Positions 1-12,380 of a stretch of 64,000 bases of DNA are shown here, piece after piece; position 1 is the stretch's first letter, and each line of letters opens with the position of its first letter. The notes under the pieces were generated by a model. It worked only from the letters and a program-made list of their open reading frames with translations. It was not told the origin of the DNA and did no database searches. The stretch is from Ceratothoa steindachneri (lineage: Eukaryota; Arthropoda; Malacostraca; Isopoda; Cymothoidae), in NCBI GenBank assembly GCA_963969495.1, contig OZ018337.1:83674777-83738776 (forward strand), written 5' to 3'. Both the position numbers and the translations under genes were made by a program.

Positions 1-795
1 TCAAATTATTCTCGCCAGAGAAATTCCCCTCCGTTACACTCGCCCTTGAAGAAGACTGGAACTAAGAAGAAACTCATCCTCGAGCTATTTCCTTGGTTAC
101 CAAACCGAACCTGAAGTAACTATTCTCGTCAGAGAAACCCCGTCTCATCGATGCTCACCCCTTGAAGAAGACCCTTCCCAAGTTTAGTCCTCAACAATAA
201 GGAAATAAGTAACGAAGGAGAAAAGCTCGGTGGTCACAACGCACTCCAAGTTAACTTGATTTAAGAACCAAGTTCGACTCACTCTCGCCAGAGATACCAC
301 GACTGCCTAGGTGTTGCATAAAGCACCGTATTTGTTCTCGTCCCTGACCGCCCCCCCACCCGGAAGAACGTGTGGACCCCAAGCTGCTACCCTCGCCAAA
401 ACGACCGTGTAATTTTGCCCAGCTACATCTGGACAGACGGCACGCGTCGTGAGTCATAGAATCTCTAAGGCCCTTTAAACTCCACATAAGTCCGTAAGCC
501 TAATTCTTATATTGTTGTTGTGTGTAAAGAAATTGACCAATTTTTGAGGGGTAAACTAATTTAATTAATTCTTGTTTATAATAATATTCAGAGTATTGCT
601 GTAATTAATGTTTAGATGTTGTGTATTCAATGGTTAAAGTTAAAATATAAGTTTATTTTGGGATTATTTTGCGTTTCTCTTATATATCCTTACGTGTTTC
701 GGAACAGCTCTGTTCTTTAAAATATCAAGATATCAAAATATATATTAATCACTCTTAGCACTCTTAGAATAGAACAAAAAGAAGGGGAATTTTAT
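1..795 (+). repeat. LTR-like repeat, copy 1 (cut by window start)
   Basis: The reverse complement of this block matches 23383-24430 closely and 26935-27317 in part, so it is one of three copies of the same repeat and lies in the opposite orientation to the other two. Shared landmarks are the AAACTCCACATAAGTCCG stretch near 477, the ACGTGTTTCGGAACAG stretch near 692, and the terminal GGGGAATTTTATGACA near 785. The first 290 bases hold direct subrepeats, each beginning with a TCTCGCCAGAGA-type core (near 11, 123 and 284). By comparison with the copy beside the gag gene at 26.6 kb I infer that it is an LTR read left to right, ending near 795. Confidence 0.7.
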
Positions 796-1179
796 GACAC
801 CTGGAAATGTCAGGTATTATATTTTTTCAATGTTTTACGCTTTTCTTCTCCGTTTGTTGAGTCTAGGTATTCGCGAAAATGGTAAAGGAGCATATCTGTA
901 AATGAGGTGCTCGTTTCTAGAAAATTTCAAGTATTCTGGTTGCCTGGTGACTTCTAAAACTCCTCTTTTCTCCCCTGGTTTCTAATTTTAACACATTTTA
1001 CCCACCTTTAATTTTTATTATATTCTTGGGCTCTTTGTAAAGGTTTTAGCTTTATCTAAAAACTGAAAATCAAAGCTTTTTATTTTTCACTTTAATTTGT
1101 ACGTTTATGATGTCCTCTTGATGCATCTTGGGCAGTTTTGCTTCGTTTCCCTTTTGGTCGTCAATCTTCCTTTATCCAG

Positions 1180-1365
1180 GAAGATCCCCGACCAGATAAT
1201 GAAATAAACATAAAGGTCAGTATGACAATCACTTTTGAGCCCGAGTGGACAAGAAGCCGTTTCTATTTGGTGAGAGGTGCCAGGAAGTATTGTGTATTTG
1301 ACACCAAACACAGTTCAGGTGGAACCTTCTTTGCCTTGGGAAAGAGGTACCTGTTTTTCACAGAG
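1180..1365 (+). CDS. Candidate internal exon of an unrecognised host gene
   Basis: A pyrimidine-rich tract ending TTTATCCAG precedes position 1180 and a donor-like CAGAG|GTAGG follows 1365. The enclosed 186 bases are exactly 62 codons, open in one frame and phase 0 at both ends. The peptide begins EDPRPDNEINIKV, has one cysteine in RKYCVFDT and ends GKRYLFFTE. The alternation of charged and beta-strand-like segments is protein-like. The LGKRYLFF ending loosely recalls netrin/TIMP-type NTR domains, but this is only an impression. No partner exon was identified nearby. It could also be a chance ORF, since the open frame extends a little past both splice sites (1138-1446). Confidence 0.35.
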
Positions 1366-1446
1366 GTAGGATATTTACCCTGCCAAACTTGTCAATACCA
1401 AATAATCAAAGCCAATATGTATTTCTGCATTGGAAAACCTACATAA

Positions 1447-2129
1447 TGAGTCATTCCCTAATGCTTCATGGAAATTGTCTCCTTAATCCACATAACCATA
1501 TTTCTACTACCACTGTGCGTCTTATCGGGTTTTAAGGTTTAGCAAATTTATAACCAATTTTCTCCAATAACTTAAAAGATCATTTAGGAGAAACATTGGT
1601 ATTAAAATTTTTTCCGAAGAGGACCTACCCTGTGTTTGTGGCCTAAATGAAAGAAATTTATAATTTGTATTACATTCAATTTTTTAATAGAAGACTTTTG
1701 TTGCAAACAGCAGTGCGTTATTAAACTATAGGATTTATGAGGGCTTGTATAGCCATCTCTATTAATCCTCTAAAAATTGATGCTTAACAGTTTTAAATCA
1801 GATTGAACGTTCATACAAACATTTCTCTTATTTTGAGTCTTTAAGTTTACATCTATATTTGGTGCTACGGTGCTTGTATGTTATAATTACTTATAAACAT
1901 ATAGGGTATACAGTGATGATCTACGTTTATTATAGCAATAAATAGCCAATTTAACATTACATCTTCTATGACATCTGGGTCAAGCATCTTTCGTTGCATA
2001 ACAATTTGTTCTACCCTGTCTAATTCTTTAGAAGGGAGCCTACATAATATATTTATGCTCCTAAAGGACCTCATATATCTACGAGAGTGAAACTAACATA
2101 AAATTTAACGATTCAAAAGCAGCATTGAA
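1447..2129. other. Unassigned AT-rich stretch
   Basis: I see no supported gene, RNA or repeat pairing here. The open frame at 1865-2074 on the minus strand has no recognisable motif. Confidence 0.5.
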
Positions 2130-2335
2130 TAATCCGTGGCAATCTACTAGTGCTGCTTGCCATGAAGAAGTGTTTCAATATCCTGCTCGATGAATGAGGT
2201 AGACAACAGAAGAATATCGTTGTGGTGGCGGTCCGAGAGTTGAGAGCCAAGAGAGATCTCATGTAGTTCAATTTGGAGAAGAGCTCTTCACAACAGTAGG
2301 TGCTGCTACACATAGCCACTATGCACTAAACATGC
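2130..2335 (-). pseudogene. hAT transposase C-terminal fragment
   Basis: Read on the minus strand, the sequence gives CSSTYCCEELFSKLNYMRS, which fits the hAT-family C-terminal dimerisation motif (small residues, T-Y-x-C-E-x-x-F-S-x-x-K). This is the form found in ZBED5/GTF2IRD2-like transposases of the hAT superfamily. After a frameshift around 2225-2250 the next part of the family pattern follows in another frame (NDILLLSTSF, then a stop after HGKQH). Upstream on the minus strand only degraded frames remain. It is a dead fragment; the DNA-binding and catalytic parts are not visible. It is too divergent to assign to the same element as the hAT fragment at 63.5 kb. Confidence 0.6.
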
Positions 2336-2899
2336 ACAATGTATTTCGGAATATTGCCTGAAGTGAGAACGAGGTCGTGGAAGAACTATTCATCGCAAAG
2401 GAAAAAGTCATAATGATATTTTTTTTAGAATTGCCTCGTATCTGTAAGGCAAATGAATTTTTGCCTCATTAATATATGATCCATTTTCTTATACGTATAA
2501 AAGTGAGATATATTAATGAAAGGCGCCTTAAAGTTATATATCTTGGTCTAGCAGTGGATTTGCACGTTCATCTGTAATAAAGAATGGCTTGAATATATAA
2601 TTTACTTGGCAAAATGTGTGTGTCAAAGGGATATGGTTAATAACTAAAGTAAAATGATAAAAATATAGGAGAAAGAAAAGAAATCGGAGAAAAATTGTTA
2701 GGAAGCGAGCTAGTCGTGCCGCTCGAGAAGTGTTGTAATCTTGACGGAAGGGTCGAAATTACCTGGGGCACGAGAAATGTAATTTCCAAGTTGGGTGAGA
2801 CACTCTCGAATTGAAATGAGTAATTTGAGACTAGAGGCGAGGTTTCCTTGACGTGAAGAGAAGAGTGATTCGCGGACTTCTTCAAAGAAAAAGCGTTTT

Positions 2900-3360
2900 A
2901 CGAATTTGACGATTGTCTGTGGCCAAACTCACGATAATCTGTCTAGCCGACGAGATCTCACTACGAGATTCGACTCGAGACTAGGGGCTGTATCGTCGCG
3001 AAAGGGCTGGTGGTATTCTCTGACATGCAACTGTTGACCTCATGTTAAAGACCTGCTGGCCTCCTCGCTAGAAAGCCTTTAGGCAGTAACCATTGTCGCC
3101 AATCTCTTTAGGCCCAACACGAGATAAGACGACCAAGGAAGCTTCTTCTTGGGTTAAACCTTGCCTCCAGGCAGGGCAAAGCCTGAAAAATAGGTCTAGG
3201 TGGGGAATAGGTCGACTGATCTAACACAGGTGTTACCAGCCACTTAGAAGTTTTCCCAGGCGAGAATCGATCACTCACCTTGCGTTTAGAGATCTAGCTT
3301 AGGCCTACGTGGCCTTTGCTTGAAGGAAAGGCTTAAGGTAAACGTTAGGGTTCGTTTCCT
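2900..3360. other. GC-richer island, unrecognised
   Basis: This stretch is clearly richer in G and C than its surroundings and has several TAGGCC/AGGCCT and CGAGA words. It has no long open frame and I could not pair it with another copy in the window. An old LTR or transposon fragment is possible. Confidence 0.3.
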
Positions 3361-4727
3361 CGAACAATTAACTATTTGAATCGTATAAAATATTATTAAT
3401 TTATTATTATTTAACTTTGCCGTTTCCTCAAATGCTGTAAGAAAAGTCAAATACTGACTCATAACTTCTTAGATCACATCGTTAATGGAGACCAAATTGC
3501 ATTTACGGCTGCTATGGAAAGAAATAGACAATTATCGCATTCGAAAACTCATCGCTCGCCCAAACTGAAGAAAATGTGGTAAGTGAAAGCGAAGGTAAAA
3601 AGAATTGCCAGTCGGTGTGGATCTAGACGCTAATCCGAAATTGCCTGAAAGAGTGTTATTAAAAGTTGGAAAGGCGTTGGCAGAGGTGTTTTCTGCTGCA
3701 GAACACAATATAGAAGAAAAAATTTCATATCAGAATAATTGTTATACAGATTAGAAGGGCATCATATAGGGATAGACAATAAATAAAACAGGGAGATAAT
3801 TAAAACGAGAAGTTAAAAGGGTTGAGACTAAGAAAGATACCAATAGCCCGCCTATCAAACCAAAATAGAAGTCGAATGGGCAAATATATATGTTTTTAAG
3901 CAGAGTTAGAGATAATGAAACAAGTATTGGATTTCATTTGCCCTTTAGATTTCGGACAATTATATATTTTAGGAATTTATGCTTATAAATTCAATAAATT
4001 ATTATAATAGTAGTAATTTAGAATCATTTAGTGCAGCTTGAACATAAGGAGAACAATACCAAGATATCCGTATAAGGAGGTGGTTCATGGAGACAAATAT
4101 GAAATAGGAGACAAGATAGCTACACAGAACTCTCTTATATCCTCAGTATTCACGCGTCATCTGATGAGCTAAAGTTAGTGAAAAGGACTAAAACAGTAGA
4201 GAGAGATTTAAATGTATATGGACAATCTTTAGATACAGCTCCTTCAAGAAGACCTGAAAATTTTAAAACGGGATTAATTAAATTATTGACTAGAATTAAA
4301 CCCATTCCAAAAGTGTAATTATGAGTAAAACAATATCACCCGTTTTTTGTGCGTCAGAAAATCACACATAGATAATTACGTTAGAATTCATCTCAATAAA
4401 TCCCAAGTATCGCACAATTCTTTTCTGGCACATGATTTACCTATTTATGCCTCAATTACAATTTTACTTCTACCACACTCTCAGGGAATGAAAGGAACAT
4501 GAGCCACTATCTTTGGCGTAATTAGCAGACTCTGGAGTAGGGGTGAAATCTTTACTCCAAAACTCTTTTACTCAAGGCAACAAAGAAATAGAAATCTCTT
4601 TATCGTAGTAAAATTCTCGAATTTTTTCTTCATTGCTCACATTGCTTCTATTTTACTCTATCATACAATATGCTCTTCAGTTGCTATAATGTTACTCATC
4701 TTCTCTGTTCTCACTTTTTCACCCTGA
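3361..4727. other. Unassigned stretch upstream of the gypsy fragment
   Basis: No gene can be supported. A short frame near 4150-4320 on the plus strand (containing SSDELKLVKRT) may be an old piece of the retroelement whose integrase lies at 5.3-5.95 kb, but no diagnostic motif is present. Confidence 0.3.
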
Positions 4728-5329
4728 GAACAGAAGCCCAGAGAAAGGAGCAACCTGCTGAATTGACCCCTAGGATTACCCTCGAAGTCACTCAGCTAAA
4801 TTTGATTTTCTTCGCTATTGCCCAGGAGCAATGCCCCACTCTTAAACCCCTCTGGGAAAAGGCGATTAAGGGTGAAACTCTCCAAGTGAAAGGAAAGAAG
4901 CAAATCAAGTATATTGCAGAAGATTCGCTTCCATACCGTTCAATTAGCGAGCAGATTAGGATGGCAACAATGCTCTGAGTGGACCCCAAGAATATACGCA
5001 AAGAATCTTGAATATCACTTAGGATAGAACAGAAGCCCAGAGAAAGGAGCAACCTGCTGAATTGACCCCTAGGATTACCCTCGAAGACACTCTGCAAAAT
5101 TTGATTTTCTTCGCTATTGCCCGAGAGCAATGCCTCACTCTTAAACCCCTCTGGGAAAAGGCGATTAAGGGTGAAACTCTCCAAGTGAAAGGAAAGAAGC
5201 AAATCAAGTATATTGCAGAAGATTCGCTTCTATGTATACCGTTCAATTAGCGAGCAGATTAGGATGGCAACAATGCTCTGAGTGGACATCAAGAATATAC
5301 GCAAAGAATCTTGAATATCACTTAGGATA
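4728..5329 (+). repeat. Tandem duplication of a 0.3-kb pol segment
   Basis: Two adjacent copies (about 4728-5026 and 5027-5329) begin with GAACAGAAGCCCAGAGAAAG and end with AATATCACTTAGGATA. They differ by only a handful of substitutions and a 4-base insertion in the second copy, near 5231. Each encodes nearly the same peptide, with FFAIAQEQCPTLKPLWEKA in copy 1 and KGKKQIKYIAEDSL in both. This looks like the spacer upstream of the zinc-binding HHCC domain of a gypsy-type integrase. The insertion in copy 2 shifts the frame. The copies are much more alike than the rest of this element is intact, so the duplication is probably later than, or independent of, the decay. Confidence 0.85.
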
Positions 5330-5960
5330 GAATATTAGCCGGACACTTTGAAACAATAAAACGGCGCAGCGTATATTCAGACACTTTTATTGGCTCCAGA
5401 CTGCCACAGAAATTGTGGCCTATTGCCAGTCATGCGAATTGTGTCAGAAAGATCCCTCCAGACGATAGGTAACTACCGCGCTATTACAAAAAGTTCTAGT
5501 TATAACCGAACCATTCCCCCTCAAGTGGCTATCGATTTGGTGGGACCAACTCACCCCTGTTCAAGCGGAGGACACTCCTACATCCTGACTCTAGTACGTT
5601 GTGCCGGATGTTTTCCAGATGCTGTGGCATTTTGGAAAATCGACACTATTTCCTGCGCGCAAGCACTAATTTTAACATTTGCCCGAGTAGGCCTGCCTAA
5701 AGAAATTCTATCTAATAGAGGGCGCCAGTACACATCAGAATTAATAGAGTACTTTAATAGACTACTGCTAGTCAGGCCCATCTTTACAAGTCCATTTTAT
5801 CTATCCACAAACGGAATCTGTGAGAAATTAAAAGAGACTCGCAAAAATATATTGTTGAAGTTATGTCAAAACAACCCGACTCATTTCCTTGTAACCCTTT
5901 TCGCATGCAGAGAGCTCAACTCTTCTCTCCGTATGTTAGAATTATAACCAGATTGAGAAA
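5330..5960 (+). pseudogene. Ty3/gypsy-type integrase fragment
   Basis: A degenerate HHCC zinc-binding module is visible at 5338-5465: AGHFETIK in one frame and YCQSCELCQKDPS in another. A frameshift then leads into the integrase core, open at 5390-5947. The core contains AIDLVGP with the first catalytic aspartate, VRCAGCFPDAVAF, then LPKEILSNRGRQYTSEL. In that last segment the second catalytic aspartate of the usual SDxGxxF motif is replaced (S-N-R-G). The expected DDE glutamate falls near NGICEKLKETR. The frame ends at LRMLEL, about where the family's GYSPFELVYG-type segment would begin. Reverse transcriptase and protease are not found. The integrase is inactive, given its lost catalytic residue and frameshifts. 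It is recognised from family motifs, not a search. Confidence 0.8.
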
Positions 5961-6711
5961 GTCATAAGAAGAGACAGACATCGGTTTCTACTGTCACTGT
6001 CACAATCACCCTCATCCCCCTTCAACGCGAAAACTCGCATAAGAATCCAGTATAACAACATCCGTCAACCCCTGTTCCGATCAAGGGCATGTAAGTCCGA
6101 ATGACTATATATATTTGTTTTGGTTAAATAGGATTTTTAAGACTGTCTCAAGCTAACTAAGGGAGAAATAGTATTTCGTGACTTCTGTCATATTTTAGTT
6201 AGATTGGGGAGAGTAAATGGTGGCTTAACTCTGTAACTTAGAGGCCTTCAGAAATTAGTTATCTGGCAATTGGTTTGTTTACGTGAAGCCTACTTTATTT
6301 TGATCAGAGCTCTCGTCAGGAGTATGCCAATGTTCAAATCGTGAGAACTATGTTATTTTACGTAATTTTGTGTAAATCTTTGAGTTCATTGATAAATTAA
6401 AAGATATATATTTTGGTTAACTCTTGGTGGTTTTACTGGATGCTTGCCTGTTGACCGGCTCTTTCCTTAAAACTGATTAAACGCTGTGGTACTCTCATAA
6501 TTCAGTATTTAGACTCGTTCAGACGAAATCGGAGTCCACTCAGCCAATAGAGGAATTATTTCGCTTCCTAAATGGTGTCAGACTGGCTCACTAAAGTCAT
6601 TAAATAAATAAATACTTGGACAAAGAGGTATTATATGTGAGTATATTTTAAACGGCTAACAGTTGAAGAATAATTCTCCGACAAAAGTGGGGCGACAATT
6701 CTTCTACGTAG
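5961..6711. other. Possible 3' part or LTR of the gypsy fragment
   Basis: Moderately GC-rich DNA directly follows the integrase remnant. A TGTAAGTCC-type start near 6089 could be an LTR beginning, but I found no matching second LTR, so this is speculation from position only. Confidence 0.2.
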
Positions 6712-7616
6712 ATCTCGGATTTTTCACATATGAGAAAAAATTTTTATTAAATATCTCTATGACGATATTATCGACGAAACTTCAATCATTATTTTTTTCA
6801 AATGGGTAACTAATTACAATAAGCGAAGTCATCAAAATGCCTAAAATTTCTAAAGTTTTTATACATGAAACAGCACTACTAAGTTAAAGTACATCTATTT
6901 CGCAATAAATTTTTCGATTAATTTTAGAGAACTTAATAATGTGTGAATGTACAGATAGCACACCGGATAAATTCAATCTGTGCAATAACGGAACGAGTTA
7001 AAAGAGATGCTTTGAGGGGGAAGAACTCGGTGGGTTTATTCAGCCTAAAGGATTAATATATGAAGAAAGAGTAACCATAGAACTCGCAAACAAAATTGGT
7101 TGAAAATAAACTGTACAGTTATCTGATCACATAATACCTTGAATGGAAAGGATCCACCTTGCAACTTCATAATTAAAAAGGAAACGCAATTTCAAATCAT
7201 CGATGTATGTAGTTTATCCCTTAAATCTAAATTTAAAAAAATCCGGGCGCTTACATTTACCAAAGTTCGTCAAAGGGATTTGAATAATGTAGGATTTATT
7301 TCAACCAAAAATAATGTAGAAATTAAATTCAGTCTAAGATTCTCATACATTGTTTTCTCCATACATTGTTTACTTAAATCGAAAATGTACTTAAATAACT
7401 AATTTTAAAGAGCTTATATCAAACTAATAAATATGATATTAGTAAGGCGCCAATTAATTTACACCGTAATTTTCCAAAGACTCCCGTACCTCACCTCACC
7501 TCCACAAGCCTTTTACGACTAGCTTGGATCGCATCTAAAGGTCTTGGTGGCACAGTAATATATTTTAATTATTGTAGTTATTTCAGTAATTGTATTTTTT
7601 ACCGGAATAATGCATG

Positions 7617-7728
<112 letters not shown>

Positions 7729-7829
7729 ATGTCCCGTAGGAAAAATGAAAAAGTGTACCTTTTCATTTTTTCTGCGGGAGATTGCATTCATTGTGAAACT
7801 CACGTGCTAATTTGTGAGTTATTCATTTC

Positions 7830-7836
7830 ATATATA

Positions 7837-7868
<32 letters not shown>
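7830..7868. repeat. (TA)n microsatellite in right palindrome arm
   Basis: A shorter TA tract placed symmetrically with the one at 7620-7725 about the palindrome centre. Confidence 0.95.
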
Positions 7869-7871
<3 letters not shown>

Positions 7872-8800
7872 CAACAGTGATTATTCCTGTAAAAAAAAAC
7901 ACTCCTGTAATAAATACAATAAATATATTACAGTGCTCCATAGACCTTTAGATTGGCTCCATGCCTAGTCGTAAAAATGTTGTGGAGGTGAGGTGAGGTA
8001 AGGATGTCTTTGGGAAGATAAGAATACCAATTAATTAGTATTTTAATAATATGATATTTATTACTTTGATATAGAGTGTTTAAAATTGAGTATTGTAAGT
8101 ACATGTCTACTTTAAGTAAACATAGTGATTGAAGTGTTTTTAGAGAGAAAAGAACGAAAAAGAATACAATGTTTGAGAATTTCCAAGTAAATTTTCTCTG
8201 CCAATTTTTGTGTTGAAATAAATCCCTTTACGAAAGTGAGGAAATTTAAGCGCCTAATTTTTTCCCCCCTTATTTAGATTTGATGGAAGGACTCCATCTA
8301 AGAAGTGAAATTCATTTTCCTTTTTATTTATGAATATGTAAAGTGGAGCTTTTTCACTCCCTTGGTTTAAAGTATAAAGTGATCCGATAAGTGGATAGCT
8401 TATTTAAAACCCATTTTCTGTGTGAGTTCTGAGGTTACTCTTTGTTCATATATTAATCCTTTTCGCTGAATAAACTGGCCGAGTCCTTTCCTCACAAAGG
8501 ATTCCTTCCAACTCGTTCGGTTTTACAGAGAACGAATACATTTGGTTCACTCTGTGTAAATTTCCACACTTTGATTTTTAATTTCTCTAAAATTAATCCA
8601 AATATTGATTGAAAAATTGATTTATTTAATTTAGTAGTGCTAACTTTGTTCATAAATAATGTATATATTTTTTACATTTTGTTGAGTTCGCATGTTATAA
8701 TTGGTCACCCATTTGAATAAATAATGATTGCAGTTTCGTCAAGAATATCGTCATAGTGATATTTAATTAATTGTTTCTCTCGTATGTGAAAAATCGAAGA

Positions 8801-11800
8801 ACTTTATTTAATTATTTTTTTAAATATAAATATTCAGTATTTTATCCTTTTTTCGCCAGGTTTATATTAACAATATTTACCTTGCATATAGAAATTTTGG
8901 TGGAATTAATAATAATAATTAATAATAATTGTTTGATTCAACTTCAATTATTTTTTTGCTTTTCACTTACCTTTTCAATTATCTGCCTTCTATTATAATT
9001 AATCATAAACTTTTTGTAATCCAGGGGGTTATCTTTTTACTTGTGTTTTCTACTCTATTTTGGTGTTTTATTTCACATCTTTTCCGTTTAAATACAACGC
9101 CTTTGCCTAGATTAATTTTTTAATATTGTCATTTGTTTACAACCAAATTTTATTATGATTTTCTGCGATCTTTTTAACAAGTTAAGTTTGACTCCTGTTT
9201 AGACTTAATCTGCTTTATGTTGGAGGAAGAATAGAAATAAAACGCAAGTCGATCTTATCGCTCGTAGTTGTAGAAATCATGTTGAGAGAGACTGAGCAGA
9301 AACTAGTCTCGTTGCACCACGAAGCCATGTACCAGGGAAAAGTAGAAAATCCTTGAGTAATTTAGAGTTTAAAATATAGAGATAATAATGACATGGACAA
9401 GTAAGTGGTATTTTTATTCTTGATACTATTTATTTATTTATATTTTTAGAGTTCATTTGACCCCCCCTTCCTACCCTCAAGGACGTGAGTTATATTGAGG
9501 AAATTCCGCTGCCTATTAACATCAAATCCGCCTTTTCCGTTGCCAATCTTTCTCAGCATTGAGTCTTAGCCTCAGCCCTTCGTGTATGGCTTCATTTAGG
9601 TTGGGCTGTCCATCGTTCTTAGCGGTGGGAGCTAACTCCTCTCCTCTAGATATCACTCACGTTTATGTCCTAGAAAGTAATGTAAGTTGAGCATGTCATG
9701 TTGCTCACTAATTCAAATCGTCTCTTTTCGACCTTTCAACCACATCATTCCACCATGATATTTTTATTACGCTCATCACACACGTTTGATGCTAGAAATC
9801 AGCCGAATGGAAACAAAGTTTCCTATTTGAGTGAGGGTTCCTTTTTTGCCGTTGGAACCCAAATTATGATTCCCTTCACGACGGTTACAATACGATGAAG
9901 ATTGGCTTGGTTCGAATACCGTGGTACTCAGTAGGTATCACCTGATAACTAAATGTATCTGAATGAGAGCAGATTTGTGGTAAAATCCCCATCATTTTAT
10001 TTTACCACAAGAAGGCATAGACACCTAATTAAGCCCCATGTTCATATGACCGCATGCCGCATGGCCCCCAGTTAAGCGGTTCACTCGTCGAACAAACGGA
10101 CCGCTAGAAAACAGAGCGTCAAGCATTCTCTAAAATTCGGTCCGTAATTATCTTGTTCCATATCCTCAGAAGGTGAACGCTTTCTTTATAAAAACCTGAA
10201 ACAATTCAGCCAATTCAATACTTTTCGCGGCTTTTATGGCGAGAAATTGTAAATCTCGATCAACTAAACAGCTAAACTGGTCTACGACCGTTCTTTTAAA
10301 TTAGGGTGAGTGAGACGCTCATGGAATAATTCCTTATTTAAATCTTCAAACATATTCTCGCATGTGGCTTAGGAATAAAGAGCTATATAAACATCACTAA
10401 TTTTAACGATTGCCGTAACTTCTAATCTGAATTTCATTAAAATGCACATTAATTACTTCTTTTGAAATGTGGGGTTCGGAGCTGAGGAAGGAAAAGAAAT
10501 TAATTCCCAAGATGCCAAAACCAAGAAGGCAATTTCGATTCGGGTAAAATTAGAAAATAAAAAGAGTGATTAGGTAAGGAAAAATAACAGAGGATAGAAA
10601 ACATTAAAAGAAATACTACCCAATTAAATCAAAACAATATTTTAGGATAATGAATTATAGAATCAGAAAAAAGTAGATATAAATGAACAGATGGAATCAA
10701 ATTTAATATCTAAAAGCTTCCACATAGTTAGTCTAAGCTAAAGGTTAACTAAGAAAACCATTTTGGATGAAAAAGCTAACGAAAATAATATGATAGAAGT
10801 AAAATATCAAATATTGTTAGAAATGCCTAGCAAAGAGGCAGGTTGAATCTATTATTTTTAACTATAGACCTCGTTTCTAGAGGTTAGAATACATAGTTCA
10901 AACGATTGTCAACAAAGAAAATCTATCATCTAAAAATCGCCTTAATTTCGGTTGTTTCCTGAAACATAACTAAATTGGGACAAAAATATAATGACAAGCC
11001 TTCGCCGAGGTGTTAAGAAACAAAGAAATCAATAGTGAAGAACCAATTTAATTCCTATCAATTTGCAAAGCTTTGGAAATGGTAAAGACCAATACTTAGG
11101 CGTCTATGATTAAAGAATAAGAAATCTGCCAACGATCAAACAACTAAGAATCTGAATAAAATCATGTGCATGAAAACGAGACCACATGCAATCATTGATA
11201 TCAAACTGAAACCTTCCAAATAGTTTTTATCATGTACAGCCCCTATTTGATGGAAAGGGTAAAAATACTTTGCCTTGCTATTTACCTTTTCAAAGCCTGA
11301 AAGGAAAATGAAATATTTCACCGGGAATATTTTTAAACAATGTTTTCATCACCCGAGGAAAAAAAAAAGATTTGAATCATTCAAAACGTTTAAAGAAACG
11401 ACGTTAGGGAAATAATGCCGGAAATATTTGACTGACGATATTAGGAAAAGGAGATTGAATAGGAAAAGATAAGGGCGTGATTTGACAAATGATAAAGACC
11501 AGGCTTTCTCATCAGGGGCGATTTCCCTCACTATGGGGGAGGAAACGGAATTCTTTGGCATTAGAAATTTGAAGGAAATGGGATAAACAATGATTCAGAT
11601 AATTATGTTAAAGGATGATTAAAACCATTAAATTAATTCCCGAGTTACAACTAAAAGTTCATTTCCGACTTATGTAACTCACCCCAGGTCTCCCTTTGGG
11701 GCCTATCGTGTAGCAGTCGAGTTAGTTTAGGCCACTTAATGGTCTTTCAGTCTTCCATTTGGAAATCTATAAAACTATTTATCATTAAATGGGTTTGTGA

Positions 11801-11919
11801 ACGCAATTTCTCTTATTTTGTTGTTATGTTTAATGCGAATTTAAATGAGGCTAAAACCCAGAAATAGACCAACTGATTTGCAATCAAACATTTAAGGAAT
11901 ATTTATTTCTCTTTGTAAA
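8801..11919. other. AT-rich stretch with no recognisable gene
   Basis: Short open frames at 8771-9123, 9698-9898 and 11136-11561 show no family motif and have AT-driven composition. The only structure I can support inside is the dispersed repeat at 10378-10550, listed separately. Confidence 0.5.
10378..10550 (+). repeat. Dispersed repeat B, copy 1
   Basis: This block matches 43975-44145 in the same orientation. Shared words include ACTAATTTTAACGA, CGTAACTTCTAATCTGAA and TTCATTAAAAT, followed by a weaker purine-rich part. Family unknown. Confidence 0.7.
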
Positions 11920-12380
11920 GGAAAATAGGCCTTCTTACTTAATCTTGGGAAATAGGCCTTTACTTAATTATGGGAAATAGGCCTTCTTACTTAATTTTGA
12001 GAAAAAGGTCTTCCTACTTAATCATGGGAAATAGGCCTTCTTACTTAATCATGGGAAATAGCCTTCTTACTTAATCTTGGGAAATAGGCCTTTTTACTTA
12101 ATCATGAAAAATAGGCCTTCTTACTTAATCATGGGAAATAGGCCTTCTTACTCAATCTTTGCAATTAGGTCTTCCTAATTAATCATGGGAAATAGGCCCA
12201 CTTACTTAATCATGGGAAATAGGCCTTCTTACTTAATCTTTGGAAATAGGTCTTCTTACTTAATCATGGGAAATAGGCCTTCTTACTTAATCATGGGAAA
12301 TTGGCCATCTTACTTAATCATGGGAAATAGGCCTTCTTACTTAATCATGGGAAATAGGCCTTCTCAATTAATCATTGGAA
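11920..12380 (+). repeat. 27-bp minisatellite, about 17 units
   Basis: The unit reads GGGAAATAGGCCTTCTTACT followed by TAATCAT, with unit-to-unit substitutions such as AATCTTTGG and an occasional base gain or loss. Because 27 is divisible by three, one frame stays open at 12185-12430 and reads as MGNRPSYLI repeated. That frame breaks in the more diverged left half, so I treat the array as noncoding. Each unit carries an AGGCCT site. Confidence 0.95.

Noticed and set aside
11920..12380. CRISPR-like array
   Set aside because: Units are directly adjacent without unique spacers, and the window is eukaryotic.
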